Positions 7,580 to 16,996 of a DNA stretch of 64,000 nt are shown piece after piece. The notes beneath the pieces were generated by a model. It saw nothing but the letters and a program-made list of their open reading frames with translations, did no database searches and was not told the DNA's origin. The DNA comes from Streptomyces tibetensis. Lineage in GTDB: Bacteria > Actinomycetota > Actinomycetes > Streptomycetales > Streptomycetaceae. The number at the start of each line of letters is the position of its first letter. Positions within the stretch are counted from its first letter, which is position 1. The position numbers were made by a program, and so were the translations under genes. The stretch spans positions 124,001 to 188,000 of the forward strand of contig NZ_SZVW01000015.1 in NCBI RefSeq assembly GCF_007655005.1, given 5' to 3'.

Positions 7580-9547
7580 ATGACCTCCACGCTCGCGCCT
7601 CAGCCGGTCGAACGGGCGAAGCCCGCCCGCCCCGGAGCGGTGCCCCGGCGGCGTACCCGTGTTCTCGCGCTTCCCGAGGCGCGCTGGGCCGCCGCGGCCA
7701 CCGCCCTCTTCCTGCTCGCGCTGCCCTTGCAGTTGACCGGCGCCCCCGCCTGGACCTGGGGAGCCCTGTACGCCCTGTCGTACGCCACGGGGGGCTGGGA
7801 GCCGGGCTGGGAGGGACTCAAGGCGCTGAAGGACCGCACCCTCGACGTCGACCTGCTGATGGTCGTCGCCGCGCTGGGCGCGGCAGCGATCGGGCAGGTC
7901 ATGGACGGCGCCCTGCTCATCGTCATCTTCGCCACCTCGGGCGCGTTGGAGGCCCTGGCCACGGCCCGCACCGCCGACTCCGTGCGGGGTCTGCTCGACC
8001 TGGCTCCCGCCACCGCCACCCGGCTGAGCCCCGCCGGTGAGGAACAGGCCCTTTCGGTCGAGGAGTTGGAGGTCGGCGACCTCGTTCTCGTGCGGCCCGG
8101 CGAGCGGGTCGGCGCCGACGGACGCGTGCTGGACGGGGCGAGCGAGGTGGATCAGGCGACCATCACCGGCGAGCCGCTGCCCGTGGCGAAGGAGCCCGGC
8201 GACGAGGTCTTCGCGGGCACCCTCAACGGCACCGGCGCGCTGCGGATCCGGGTGGAACGCGACGCTTCCGACTCGGTGATCGCCCGGATCGTCCGCATGG
8301 TGCAGGAGGCGTCCGAGACCAAGGCGCCCACGCAGCTGTTCATCGAGAAGGTCGAACAGCGCTACTCGCTGGGCATGGTGGCCGCGACCCTGGCCGTCTT
8401 CCTGGTCCCGCTCGCCTTCGGGGCCCAGCTCACCGACGCACTGTTGCGCGCCATGACCTTCATGATCGTGGCCTCTCCGTGCGCGGTCGTACTGGCCACC
8501 ATGCCGCCCCTGCTGTCGGCCATCGCCAACGCCGGACGCCACGGCGTGCTGGTGAAGTCGGCCGTGGTGATGGAGCGGCTCGGCCAGGTGGATGCCGTCG
8601 CCCTGGACAAGACCGGCACACTCACCGAGGGCAGCCCCCGTGTCACCGACGTCCGGCCGCTGCCCGGATCGGGCCTGGGCGAGCGGGAGTTGCTGACACT
8701 GGCGGCAGCAGCCGAACGGCCCAGTGAGCATCCGCTGGCCCGGGCGGTCGTGGACGCGGCCCGCGAGCGGGATCTCGAACTGCCCGACGCCCACGACTTC
8801 ACCTCCGCGCCCGGCGTGGGAGTCACCGCCGTCGTCGGCGGTCGTACGGTCGAGGTCGGCGCACCCGCCCGGCTCGCGGACGACGCCGTCGCCGCGGCCG
8901 CGGAACTGGAGGAGTCCGGCCGTACCGCCGTCCTGGTCGTCGTCGACGGCACGCCCGCCGGACTGCTCGGCATCGCCGACCGGCCGCGCCCGGACGCCGC
9001 CGCCACCGTCGCCTCCCTCGCCCGGCTCACCGGCACCGCTCCGGTGCTCCTCACCGGCGACAATCCCCGCGCCGCCGCGCACCTCGCCACCGAGGCCGGC
9101 ATCGACGACGTGCGTGCCGGGCTGCTGCCGCAGGACAAGCTGGCGGCCGTCAAGGAGATGGAGAGCGCGGGCCGCAAGGTGCTGGTCGTCGGCGACGGCG
9201 TCAACGACGCTCCCGCGCTGGCCGCCGCGCACACCGGCATCGCCATGGGCCGGGCCGGCTCCGATCTGGCCCTGGAGACCGCGGACGCCGTCATCGTGCG
9301 CGACGAACTCGCCGCGGTTCCCGCCACGGTCGCCCTGTCCCGCCGCGCCCGCCGCCTCGTCGTGCAGAATCTCGTGATCGCCGGGGTGTTCATCACCGGC
9401 CTCGTCGTCTGGGACCTGGCCGGTGACCTGCCGCTCCCGCTGGGCGTCGCGGGCCACGAGGGCTCGACGGTCCTGGTCGGCCTGAACGGGCTTCGGCTGC
9501 TGAGGGAGGGGGCCTGGCAGCGGGCCGCCGCCGGGGGAGACGGCTGA
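7580..9547 (+). CDS. P1B-4-type heavy-metal P-type ATPase (CoaT/CtpD/PfeT-like)
   Basis: A 655-residue ATP-driven metal exporter. The phosphorylated aspartate is D343 in DKTGTLTEG; the TGEPLPVAK actuator loop and GDGVNDAPAL hinge are present. The transmembrane metal site reads SPC at 299-301 (not CPC), and the last helix carries HEGST near 626. There is no N-terminal metal-binding domain and few N-terminal helices. SPC plus HEG(G/S)T is the P1B-4 signature, whose known members export Co2+, Fe2+ or Zn2+, so copper or cadmium specificity is unlikely. The start is ATG 7580 with AGAAGGA six bases upstream; the open frame back to 7529 has no ribosome site. Confidence 0.9.
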   Translation: MTSTLAPQPVERAKPARPGAVPRRRTRVLALPEARWAAAATALFLLALPLQLTGAPAWTWGALYALSYATGGWEPGWEGLKALKDRTLDVDLLMVVAALGAAAIGQVMDGALLIVIFATSGALEALATARTADSVRGLLDLAPATATRLSPAGEEQALSVEELEVGDLVLVRPGERVGADGRVLDGASEVDQATITGEPLPVAKEPGDEVFAGTLNGTGALRIRVERDASDSVIARIVRMVQEASETKAPTQLFIEKVEQRYSLGMVAATLAVFLVPLAFGAQLTDALLRAMTFMIVASPCAVVLATMPPLLSAIANAGRHGVLVKSAVVMERLGQVDAVALDKTGTLTEGSPRVTDVRPLPGSGLGERELLTLAAAAERPSEHPLARAVVDAARERDLELPDAHDFTSAPGVGVTAVVGGRTVEVGAPARLADDAVAAAAELEESGRTAVLVVVDGTPAGLLGIADRPRPDAAATVASLARLTGTAPVLLTGDNPRAAAHLATEAGIDDVRAGLLPQDKLAAVKEMESAGRKVLVVGDGVNDAPALAAAHTGIAMGRAGSDLALETADAVIVRDELAAVPATVALSRRARRLVVQNLVIAGVFITGLVVWDLAGDLPLPLGVAGHEGSTVLVGLNGLRLLREGAWQRAAAGGDG

Positions 9548-9557
9548 CGAACGGCGG

Positions 9558-10628
9558 TCAGCGCACCGGTGGGGGAGCGCTGCTCGCCCGCACCACGAGG
9601 TCCACGGGCACGAGGGTGTCGATGCGGGGCGACTCGCCCGGGCCGTCGATGCGGTCGACGAGGAGCCGCAGCGAACGGGTGCCGATCTCCGCGAAGTCGG
9701 TGCGTACGGTGGTCAGCGGCGGCAGGAAGTGCGCGGCCTCGGGGATGTCGTCGTACCCGACGACGCTGACGTCCCCGGGGACGGACCGCCCGGACTCGTG
9801 CAGGGCGTGCAGCAGGCCGAGCGCCATCTGGTCGTTGGAGGCGAACACCGCCGTCACCTCCGGGCGCCGGGCCAGCCGACGGCCCAGGTCGTAGCCGGCG
9901 CCGGCACTCCAGTCCCCGACGAGGGGGTCCGGAACGGCGGCGCCGGCCGCCCGGAGCGTCGACTGCCAGCCCGTCAGCCGATGGTGGGCGGAGGTCCAGC
10001 CCGTGGGGCCCGCGATGTGCCAGACGGTGGTGTGGCCGAGGCCGAGGAGATGCTCGGTGGCCTTGCGGGCGCCGGTGCGGGAATCGCCGGTGACCAGGGA
10101 TGTCTCGTCGTCGAGCGCGTTCTCCAGCACCACCAGGGGAGTGCCCAGATCGGTCGCCTCCGCCAGGGTCCGGCCCACCCACAGCTGGGGGGCGATCGCG
10201 ATCACGCCGTCCGCGCCCTCGGCCGACAGCCGGTTCACGGCCTCGACGGCGGTGTCGTGGTCGGCGGTGTCGAGGGCGATGGAGCTGACGAGGTAACCGG
10301 CCTCCTGGGCAGCGGTGTTGATCGCGGTGAGGATCGAGGCGGGCCCGTACCGCGCGGCGTCGAAGGAGATGACGCCGAGCATCCGGGTCCTGCCGCTGGC
10401 CAGGGACCGCGCGCTGCGGCTGGGCCGGTAGCCGAGGGTGCGCATGGCGTCCTGGACCGCCTCGCGGGTCTCCGTCCGGACGGCCGGATGGTCGTTGAGC
10501 ACCCGTGAGACGGTCTGCTTGGAGACCCCGGCCATCCGGGCCACGTCGGCCATCACCGGCCGCGCCCCCGCGAAGTTGCGCCTGCTGCGGCCCTTGGGAA
10601 CAGGGCCGTCGGGGGCGCTCGGTGTCAT
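9558..10628 (-). CDS. LacI-family repressor
   Basis: A 356-residue LacI/GalR protein. The HTH with VMADVARMAGVSKQTVSRVL and hinge GYRPSRSARSLASGRT lies at about residues 25-80, followed by a periplasmic-binding-protein-like effector domain (MLGVISFD...VFASNDQMALGLL...SVVGYDDIPEAAHF). It is the last gene of a minus-strand set with a GH35 enzyme and a sugar transporter, and the LacI-type palindrome at 13814-13839 lies upstream of that set. It most likely represses this locus in response to a beta-galactoside. Its 3' end converges with the ATPase with 10 bases between them. Confidence 0.9.
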   Translation of the reverse strand: MTPSAPDGPVPKGRSRRNFAGARPVMADVARMAGVSKQTVSRVLNDHPAVRTETREAVQDAMRTLGYRPSRSARSLASGRTRMLGVISFDAARYGPASILTAINTAAQEAGYLVSSIALDTADHDTAVEAVNRLSAEGADGVIAIAPQLWVGRTLAEATDLGTPLVVLENALDDETSLVTGDSRTGARKATEHLLGLGHTTVWHIAGPTGWTSAHHRLTGWQSTLRAAGAAVPDPLVGDWSAGAGYDLGRRLARRPEVTAVFASNDQMALGLLHALHESGRSVPGDVSVVGYDDIPEAAHFLPPLTTVRTDFAEIGTRSLRLLVDRIDGPGESPRIDTLVPVDLVVRASSAPPPVR

Positions 10629-10764
10629 GGCGGACGATTCCTCGAGGTCGGCACGGCGGTCCTGAACCCGCCCGGCAGGAGCACAGCATAGGCCGGGCGG
10701 TGCCGGTGGGGTCCTCGGCCGGGCCGAACCGCCCGGCGGCCGGCGAGGGAACGCACAGTGTGCC

Positions 10765-12531
10765 TCACCAGGTGTTCTCCGGGCCGAGGTCGGGGGTGTC
10801 GGTGAGCAGGGCGCGGGTGGCCGTGGTGCCGTGCAGCTCCAGCAGGACGAGTTCGTTGGTGCCCGGGCGCAGAACCGGGGCCGGCACGTACAGCGTGCGC
10901 TGCGGGCCGCGGTTCCAGTAGCGGCCCAGGTGGAAGCCGTTGACCCAGGCCTGGCCCTTCGACCAGCCGGGCAGGGAGAGGAAGGCGTCGGCGGGGGTGT
11001 CGACGGCGAACGTGCCGCGGTGGAAGGCCGGGACGGTGACCGGCGCCTGCCCGGCCGGGGCGAACGGCACCGCGTCCAGGCCGTCCAGCGGCAGCGGACG
11101 GCAGTCCCAGCCCGTCAGGTCCGTGCCGTTGAGGGAGACGGGGCCGAGCAGACCCTTGGGTGCGCCGATCCGGGGGCCGTAGTTGACGCCGCCCATGTTC
11201 TCGACGAGCACCTCCAGCGTCGCCCCGGGGCGCGGCACCCGCACGGGCAGCGACTCGTCGTGACGTTCGCTCTCCAGCACGCCGACGGGCGCGCCGTCGA
11301 CGAAGACCTGGGCGCGGTCGCCGACCCCGCGGGCGAAGTGCAGCAGGCCGTCGCCACCGACCGGGAGGGTGGTGCGGTAGAGCGCGTAGCCGGTGCGCTG
11401 CCCGAGCTCGTCCATGGTCACGGGCGCGTCGGCGCGCACCGCTGCCGCGAGTGAGCCGGCGAGGGGCAGGAGAGGTGCCCGGCTGTTCAACTCGACCGAG
11501 GTGGGCGGGAGTTTGGCACTCGGGGCCGGGGCGGGCTCGTCGGGCACGCCGGCGTGGCGGGCGATGACCTCGCGGAAGGCGTGGTACTTCGGGCCCGGGT
11601 CACCGCACTCGGTGAGCGCGGCGTCGTAGTCGTAGGACGTGATGGTGGGCGTGTAGGCGTGCTTGTGGTTGGCGCCGTTGGCGAAGCCGAAGTTGGTGCC
11701 GCCGTGGAACATGTAGATGTTCACCGACGCCCCGGCGGACAGCAGCCGGTCCAGGTCCGCGGCGGCGTCGGCCGCGTCCCGCACGTGGTGGGGGCCGCCC
11801 CAGTGGTCGAACCAGCCGATCCAGAACTCGGCGCAGAACAGCGGGCCTTCGGGCCGGTGCTCGCGCAGCCGGGCCAGGGACCGCTCGACGCGGCTGCCGA
11901 AGGTACTGGCGGTCAGCACCCCCGGCAGGCTTCCCGCGGCCAGGTGCTCGGGGTCGGCCTGGTCGCAGGTGAACAGCAGCTCCTCGACGCCACGGGAGCG
12001 GAAGGCGTCGGCGAGGTGCTTCAGATAGGCGCCGTCGTCGCCGTAGGCCCCGTACTCGTTCTCCACCTGTACGGCGATGACGGGACCGCCCGCCGCCGCC
12101 AGGTGCGGGCGGAGCGCGGGCAGCAGCAGGTCGAGGTAGCGGTCGACGGCCCCGGTGAAGCGGGGATCGCTGGTGCGCAGCCGGATGTCCGGATCGGAGG
12201 TCAGCCAGTCGGGCAGGCCGCCGCCGTCCCACTCGGCGCAGATGAACGGACCCGGACGCAGCAGCACCCGCAGCCCCTCCTCCTGCGCGAGCCGGAGGAA
12301 CCGGGGCAGGTCGAGGAAGCCGTCGAGGACGAGAGGGCCCTCGGGGCCGGGCTGGTGGTGGTTCCACGGGATGTACGTCTCCACCGTGTTGAGCCCCATC
12401 AGCCGCGCCTTGCGCAGCCGGTCGGACCACAGCTGGGGGTGGACGCGGAAGTAGTGCAGCGCGCCGGAGATGATCCGGAACGGCTCACCGTGCAGCAGGA
12501 ATCCGTCGGACGTCGTCGTCAGGGTGGGCAT
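10765..12531 (-). CDS. Beta-galactosidase, glycoside hydrolase family 35
   Basis: A 588-residue retaining GH35 enzyme cleaving terminal beta-D-galactose. The TIM-barrel hallmarks are present: GLNTVETYIPWNHHQP, LRPGPFICAEWDGGG, the acid/base Glu159 in ENEYGAYG and the nucleophile Glu235 in FCAEFWIGWFDHWG, then YMFHGGTNFG. C-terminal jelly-roll domains end in PGTNELVLLELHG. No signal peptide is visible, so it acts in the cytoplasm on imported oligosaccharide. ATG 12531 is preceded by GAAGGGAAG; a longer open frame upstream is a GC artefact overlapping the transporter. Confidence 0.93.
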   Translation of the reverse strand: MPTLTTTSDGFLLHGEPFRIISGALHYFRVHPQLWSDRLRKARLMGLNTVETYIPWNHHQPGPEGPLVLDGFLDLPRFLRLAQEEGLRVLLRPGPFICAEWDGGGLPDWLTSDPDIRLRTSDPRFTGAVDRYLDLLLPALRPHLAAAGGPVIAVQVENEYGAYGDDGAYLKHLADAFRSRGVEELLFTCDQADPEHLAAGSLPGVLTASTFGSRVERSLARLREHRPEGPLFCAEFWIGWFDHWGGPHHVRDAADAAADLDRLLSAGASVNIYMFHGGTNFGFANGANHKHAYTPTITSYDYDAALTECGDPGPKYHAFREVIARHAGVPDEPAPAPSAKLPPTSVELNSRAPLLPLAGSLAAAVRADAPVTMDELGQRTGYALYRTTLPVGGDGLLHFARGVGDRAQVFVDGAPVGVLESERHDESLPVRVPRPGATLEVLVENMGGVNYGPRIGAPKGLLGPVSLNGTDLTGWDCRPLPLDGLDAVPFAPAGQAPVTVPAFHRGTFAVDTPADAFLSLPGWSKGQAWVNGFHLGRYWNRGPQRTLYVPAPVLRPGTNELVLLELHGTTATRALLTDTPDLGPENTW

Positions 12532-12563
12532 GCGGAAGCTTCCCTTCGGGAGGGGGAGTGCGG

Positions 12564-13745
12564 TCAGCGGGAGCGGGTGGCGCGGATCAGCCAGAGCGTG
12601 GCGGACAAGCAGAGCGCCGACACGCCGCAGAGCAGGAGCGGCACGGCGCGGACCCCGGACCACTCGATGGCCTTGCCCAGAGCCGGCCCCGCGGCGACGC
12701 CCCCGGCCATGGAAGCCGCGATGACCAGCGCACCGGCCCGCCGGGCCCGCGGGGCGGCCCGGTTCAGCCACGGCAGACCGGTGGGGAAGATCGGAGCGAT
12801 GAACAGACCGACACCGGCGTACGCGTAGGGCGCCAATGCCGGGACGGTCGCGGCCAGCAGACACACCGTCATCCCCGCGCAGGAGACGGTGATGATGGCC
12901 TGGGCGGAGAAGCGCAACGCCAGCGGAGCGGCCAGGAAGCGGCCGACGGTCATCATGAGCCAGTACACGGAGGTGGCGGTGGCGGCGGCCCCCGCGCCGT
13001 AGCCGACGGTCTCCAGGTGCGTGGGCTCCCAGCCGCCCACACCGGCCTCGATGCCGACGTGCAGCACATAGAGGACGACGAAGACGGCGAGCACGGAGCC
13101 GAGGCTCCGTCCCAGAACGGCTCCGCCGACGGCCCGTTCTCCGGCCATGGCGGGCACCTGGTTCCGCACGCCCCTCAGGCACAGCAGCAACGGCAGATTG
13201 GCGAGGGCGAAGACGAGGAAGACGGCCGGGTAGTGCTCGGAGCCGACCGCGCCGATCACGGCGGGCCCGAGGATGGCGCCGATGCCGAAGTGCGCGTTGA
13301 GGATGTTCAGCATCGCGGTCGAGCGGTGGCCGAAGCCCACGGCGAACAGCTGGTTGAGGCCGTAGTCGATGCCGCCGAAGCCGAGCCCGGCGAGCAGGGC
13401 CGCAGCCAGCGCGGTCGGCCAGTCGGGCGCCAGCGCGAAGCTTGCCGCGCCGACGGCCATCAGAAGGTACGAACTGCCGAGGAGCCGCCGGTTTCCGATC
13501 CGCCCGTAGAGCCGGTCGAACAGCAGCACACCGGCGACACCACCGACGAAGTGCGCACTGAGCCCGAGCCCCGCGGCGGACGGCGACAGCCCGAACTCCG
13601 CACGCAGAGCGGGAATCGCCGGCCCGTACAGCGCCTGCAGCGCCCCGATGAGGACGAAGCCGGCACACGAGGCCAGGACGGCGGCCCTGCTGAAGAGCGG
13701 GCCGGGCGGTGCGGAGGAGGGACGGGCGACGCGCTCTTCGATCAC
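12564..13745 (-). CDS. MFS transporter (sugar-type)
   Basis: A 393-residue major-facilitator protein with about twelve hydrophobic segments and the loop 2-3 motif FDRLYGRIGNRR. It lies 32 bases before the beta-galactosidase and reads the same way, so it probably imports the enzyme's substrate. The GTG start at 13745 has GGAG about six bases upstream. The 26-bp palindrome lies about 70 bp upstream of this start, positioning this gene as first in the operon. Substrate specificity is inferred from context. Confidence 0.86.
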   Translation of the reverse strand: MIEERVARPSSAPPGPLFSRAAVLASCAGFVLIGALQALYGPAIPALRAEFGLSPSAAGLGLSAHFVGGVAGVLLFDRLYGRIGNRRLLGSSYLLMAVGAASFALAPDWPTALAAALLAGLGFGGIDYGLNQLFAVGFGHRSTAMLNILNAHFGIGAILGPAVIGAVGSEHYPAVFLVFALANLPLLLCLRGVRNQVPAMAGERAVGGAVLGRSLGSVLAVFVVLYVLHVGIEAGVGGWEPTHLETVGYGAGAAATATSVYWLMMTVGRFLAAPLALRFSAQAIITVSCAGMTVCLLAATVPALAPYAYAGVGLFIAPIFPTGLPWLNRAAPRARRAGALVIAASMAGGVAAGPALGKAIEWSGVRAVPLLLCGVSALCLSATLWLIRATRSR

Positions 13746-13813
13746 GCGGACTCCGAGGGACGGGCCACCGAGTGGCGGGGCGCAGGGCACAGGCGCGTAC
13801 GTCTGGATCAGAC

Positions 13814-13839
13814 GCCAGATGTTACCGGTAACATCTGGC
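13814..13839. promoter_or_regulatory. Perfect 26-bp palindromic LacI-type operator
   Basis: The half-site GCCAGATGTTACC (13814-13826) is followed by its exact reverse complement (13827-13839), with the central ACCGGT containing the CG step typical of LacI/GalR operators. It precedes the transporter/beta-galactosidase/LacI set. Confidence 0.75.
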
Positions 13840-14025
13840 CCGTCAACATCCCCCAGCAGGTCCGGCTTCGCCGGTATCCCACCACGAGATCTCCCCCGCG
13901 CTCCCACGAACCCCGAAGATCCACCAGGATTGCCCCGTTGCCGTTCGGGTACGCGAGCAGGACCGTACCCGGGGCGGATCTTGCCCCGGGCAGGCCGCAC
14001 GACCGCCGCTACCAGGGAATGTGCC

Positions 14026-14424
14026 ATGGAGACACCCGCAAACGACCCCACGCCCACGCCCGCCCAGCGGGCACTGGACGTCCTCGCCGAGAACACCGAG
14101 GACACGGCGGCTCTGGACGCGCTCGCCAACAGCGACGTGCTCATCCCCGTGCCCGACGACGCGGGCGACGCCGACAACGCCAACCCCTCGACGGTGGCGC
14201 TGCCCGTGCTGGAGCAGCCCGGCGGCGAACCGGTGGTGCCCGTGTTCACCTCCGAGGTGGAGATGGCCGGACTGCTGCCGTTCGTCTCGCGCTACCGCAT
14301 GGTGCCGCTCGGCGCCCTCGCCGCCCAGTGGCCGGCCGACGACCTGTCGCTCACCATCGACGGCAGCTCGGAGCACCGGCTGACGCTGACCTCGGAGGGA
14401 GTCCGCACCCTGCTGGTCCGCTAG
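14026..14424 (+). CDS. SseB-like domain protein
   Basis: A 132-residue acidic protein that looks like an actinobacterial SseB N-terminal-domain protein: LAENTEDTAALDALANSDVLIPVP, then VPVFTSEVEMAGLLP and a final RLTLTSEGVRTLLVR. The molecular function of this family is not established. ATG 14026 is preceded by AGGGA eight bases upstream. It stands alone between the palindrome region and a decayed FAD-oxidase fragment on the other strand. Confidence 0.75.
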   Translation: METPANDPTPTPAQRALDVLAENTEDTAALDALANSDVLIPVPDDAGDADNANPSTVALPVLEQPGGEPVVPVFTSEVEMAGLLPFVSRYRMVPLGALAAQWPADDLSLTIDGSSEHRLTLTSEGVRTLLVR

Positions 14425-14460
14425 CAGCACTCGCGCCGGCGCCCACGCGGTCGCGGCAGG

Positions 14461-14829
14461 TCAGAGCGCCTTGCCGGGGTTCAGAATGCCCCGGGGGTCG
14501 AGATCCTCCTTGATCCGCCGCTGCACCGCGTGGGCCGCCGGCCCCAGTTCTTCGGCGACCCACTGCCGCTTGAGCACACCCACGCCGTGCTCCCCGGTCA
14601 GCGTGCCGCCCAGCCGCAGCGCCAGGGCGAAGATCGCGCCCGCCGCTTCCCACACCGCGTCCGGCAGCCCGCCGAGGGCGGGGTCGACGACGATGATCGG
14701 ATGCGGATTGCCGTCCGCGGCGTGAGCGATGGTGAACACCGGCACGTCGTGGCGCGCCGAGATCTCCCGGACCGCCTCGGCCAGCCGGGAACGAGGCACG
14801 GCGATGTCCTCGATCGTGCTCGGCCGCCA
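14461..14829 (-). pseudogene. C-terminal remnant of a FAD-linked oxidase (GlcD/D-lactate dehydrogenase family)
   Basis: The fragment reads STIEDIAVPRSRLAEAV...FTIAHAADGNPHP...LGGTLTGEHGVGVLKRQW...DPRGILNPGKAL. This is the last quarter of a GlcD-type FAD oxidase: substrate-domain HAADGN, the GEHGVG motif and the LNPGKAL end. Family members are about 450 residues, but recognisable sequence stops near 14829 and there is no FAD-binding domain upstream. It is a gene remnant and probably inactive. The longest start (GTG 14799) would give 112 residues. Confidence 0.8.
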
Positions 14830-15447
14830 GTTCGGCGATGCGCTCGGTCACAGGGCCTTCTTCAGGTCGGCGTCGAGGGCGGTGGTCCAGAAGGACTTCA
14901 CGTCCAGGTGCTCCTTCAGTGCTGCGAGTTCGGTTGAAGGCGTCGCCGACCTTCTGATGGGAGGTGATGGCTCGTCGCCGACCGGCCGGGCACGCGTCGG
15001 GCGCTGCTTCTGGGGGTCGACGAGATCCTTCCTCGCCTGGGTCAGGGGCTGGTGGGTGGCGGCGGTGATCTTCTCGAAGCCTTCCTCGCGGCCGACGCGG
15101 ACGTAGGCGTACGCCTTGGTGATCCGGGCGATCAGATCGGCCGCCGCGCCCCGCCGCGCCGGGCTCTCCAGCACGTTGTCGCGTGCCCGCCCAGGTGGCC
15201 GGGGACGCGGGGTATCTCGCGGGCGTCCTCGACATCGCCCGCACCGGTGAGGGCGTGGCCCTGCTCGCCGCGGTCGGTTCCGCCCCCGACGGGCTCACCG
15301 CCTGCGCGGCGCTGCCGCCGGTCACACCCATACCGATGAGTGCGCTCGCCCGTTCCGGGGCGGACCCGGCGACCGTCGCGGCCGCCTTCGATGCCGTACG
15401 GGACCTGCTGCGGCAGGACACTCCGGCAGGGGTCTGACGCGCGGGGC
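14830..15447. other. Degenerate stretch with no assignable gene
   Basis: Two short open frames occur here: 14848-15174 on the minus strand (ITKAYAYVRVGREEGFEKI) and 15183-15437 on the plus strand (GYLAGVLDIARTGEGVALL, then ALPPVTPIPMSALARSG). Both read like protein fragments rather than random translation, but I recognise neither family and neither has a convincing ribosome site. They sit beside a truncated oxidase and are probably gene remnants. Confidence 0.4.
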
Positions 15448-15837
15448 CTATGCGCCCAGCGTCCGGGCCAGCGCGGCCCGCTGCAGGGGCAGCGCCTCGG
15501 CGTGCAGGTCACGGCCCTTGGCGGTCAGGGCGACCCACACGCCCCGCCGGTCCTCCATGCACACGGACCGCGTCACCAGACCGTCCTTCTCCAGCCGGGC
15601 GATCAGCCGGGACAGCGCGCTCTGGCTGAGATGGACCCGCCCGACGAGGTTCTGCACCCGGCACTGCTCGCCCTCCTCGGGCGCCGCGGTCGCGAGCATG
15701 TCCAGGACCTCGAAGTCGGACGCGCCGAGACCGTGCGGATGCAGCGCCCGGTCGATCTCGCACATCGTGCGCGCGTGCGCCGACAGGATGTCGCGCCACC
15801 GGTCCTCGAGCTGCCCACCAGCCGTTTTCGCCGCCAT
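15448..15837 (-). CDS. MarR-family transcriptional regulator
   Basis: A 129-residue MarR protein: helical dimer region (RTMCEIDRALHPHGLGASDFEVL), winged HTH (CRVQNLVGRVHLSQSALSRLIARLEKDGLV) and wing with the conserved DRRGVWVALTAKG (about residues 95-107). MarR dimers repress genes for stress or aromatic-compound responses. No partner gene survives next to it; the divergent side holds only a LacI gene reading the same way. Its ligand and targets are unknown. Confidence 0.88.
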   Translation of the reverse strand: MAAKTAGGQLEDRWRDILSAHARTMCEIDRALHPHGLGASDFEVLDMLATAAPEEGEQCRVQNLVGRVHLSQSALSRLIARLEKDGLVTRSVCMEDRRGVWVALTAKGRDLHAEALPLQRAALARTLGA

Positions 15838-15968
15838 ATGGGAACGGTAACACCGGCGCGGGGTTCAATGACCGTGCATGCAGTACGGGCTCGTCGCCCG
15901 GGTGTGGAACCCTCGACCCCCTGCCGCCACGCCGGACCGCAAACGCTTCCGGCAGGGCGCCGCGAACC

Positions 15969-16994
15969 TCAGGCCGACTCCCGCTTCACCAGCTCCGTCG
16001 GCAGGATCACCGCCGCCGGATCCTCGCCCCCGATCTGTGCGAGCAGCACCCGCACCATCTCGTTGCTGATGCGGTCCCAGGGCTGCCGGATGGTCGTCAG
16101 ACCGGGACTGGAGGCCACGGCGGCCGGCGAATCGTCGAAGCCGCCGAGCGCCACGTCCTGCGGCACCCGCCGCCCGGCCCGCCGCAATGCCGTGAGCGCA
16201 CCCTGTGCCATGAGGTCGGAGGCCACGAACATCGCGTCGATGTCCGGGGCCTGCGCCAGCAGCCGCTCGGCGCCCGCCTCGCCGCTCGCCCTGCCGTAGT
16301 CACCGGAGACGACCAGCCGCTCGTCGAACTCCAGGCCCGCCTCCGCCAGCACCTCCTTGTAGCCGGCGAGGCGCTCGACACCGCCGGGTGTGGTCAGCGG
16401 CCCGGTCACCGTGCCCACCCTGCGCCGGCCGAGCGACAGCAGGTGGCGCACCATGTCGCGGGCCCCGTCGCGGTCGTCGGCGGCCACGTAACTCACCTTG
16501 GAGGCAGGCCCGATCGGCTTCCCGCACGCGACCAGCGGCACCCCCGCCTCGCGCAGCCGCTTCGCGACGGGGTCGCCGGAGTGGCTGGAGACCAGCAGCA
16601 CCCCGTCGACGTGACCGGCGGTGATGTACCGCGTGAGGCGCCGCCGTTCGTCCTCGGTGCCCGCCAGCATCAGCAGCAGCGGGATGTCGTGCGCGGCGAG
16701 CGCCTGGGTGCAGCCGCGCAGCAGGACGTTGAAGTTGGGGTCCTCGAAGAACCGCTCCTGTGGCTCGGTGAGCAGGAAGCCGATCGAGTCGGACCGCCCG
16801 GTGATCAGGGAGCGGGCGTGCCGGTTGACGACGTAACCCGTTCTGCGAATGGCCGCGTTGACCGCCTCCTGGGCGGCCGGGCTGACGTAGTGGCCGCCGT
16901 TGAGGACACGTGAGACGGTGCCGCGCGAGACCCCCGCCTCGCGCGCCACGTCATGGATCGTGGGCGGCCTGCGCCTGCCTCCGGCAGCGTTCAT
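15969..16994 (-). CDS. LacI-family repressor
   Basis: A 341-residue LacI/GalR repressor. The HTH PTIHDVAREAGVSRGTVSRVL is at about residues 11-31 and the hinge GYVVNRHARSLITGR follows. The ligand domain includes VDGVLLVSSHSGDP and DIDAMFVASDLMAQGAL. ATG 16994 fits the family start; the open frame runs further upstream. It begins three bases after the stop of a truncated ABC-transporter permease on the same strand, so it probably once controlled a sugar ABC system that is now lost. Confidence 0.9.
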   Translation of the reverse strand: MNAAGGRRRPPTIHDVAREAGVSRGTVSRVLNGGHYVSPAAQEAVNAAIRRTGYVVNRHARSLITGRSDSIGFLLTEPQERFFEDPNFNVLLRGCTQALAAHDIPLLLMLAGTEDERRRLTRYITAGHVDGVLLVSSHSGDPVAKRLREAGVPLVACGKPIGPASKVSYVAADDRDGARDMVRHLLSLGRRRVGTVTGPLTTPGGVERLAGYKEVLAEAGLEFDERLVVSGDYGRASGEAGAERLLAQAPDIDAMFVASDLMAQGALTALRRAGRRVPQDVALGGFDDSPAAVASSPGLTTIRQPWDRISNEMVRVLLAQIGGEDPAAVILPTELVKRESA

Positions 16995-16996
16995 GG

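Noticed and set aside
7580..9547. Copper or cadmium ATPase (CopA/CadA)
   Set aside because: The membrane metal motif is SPC with HEGST and there is no CxxC domain, the P1B-4 pattern.
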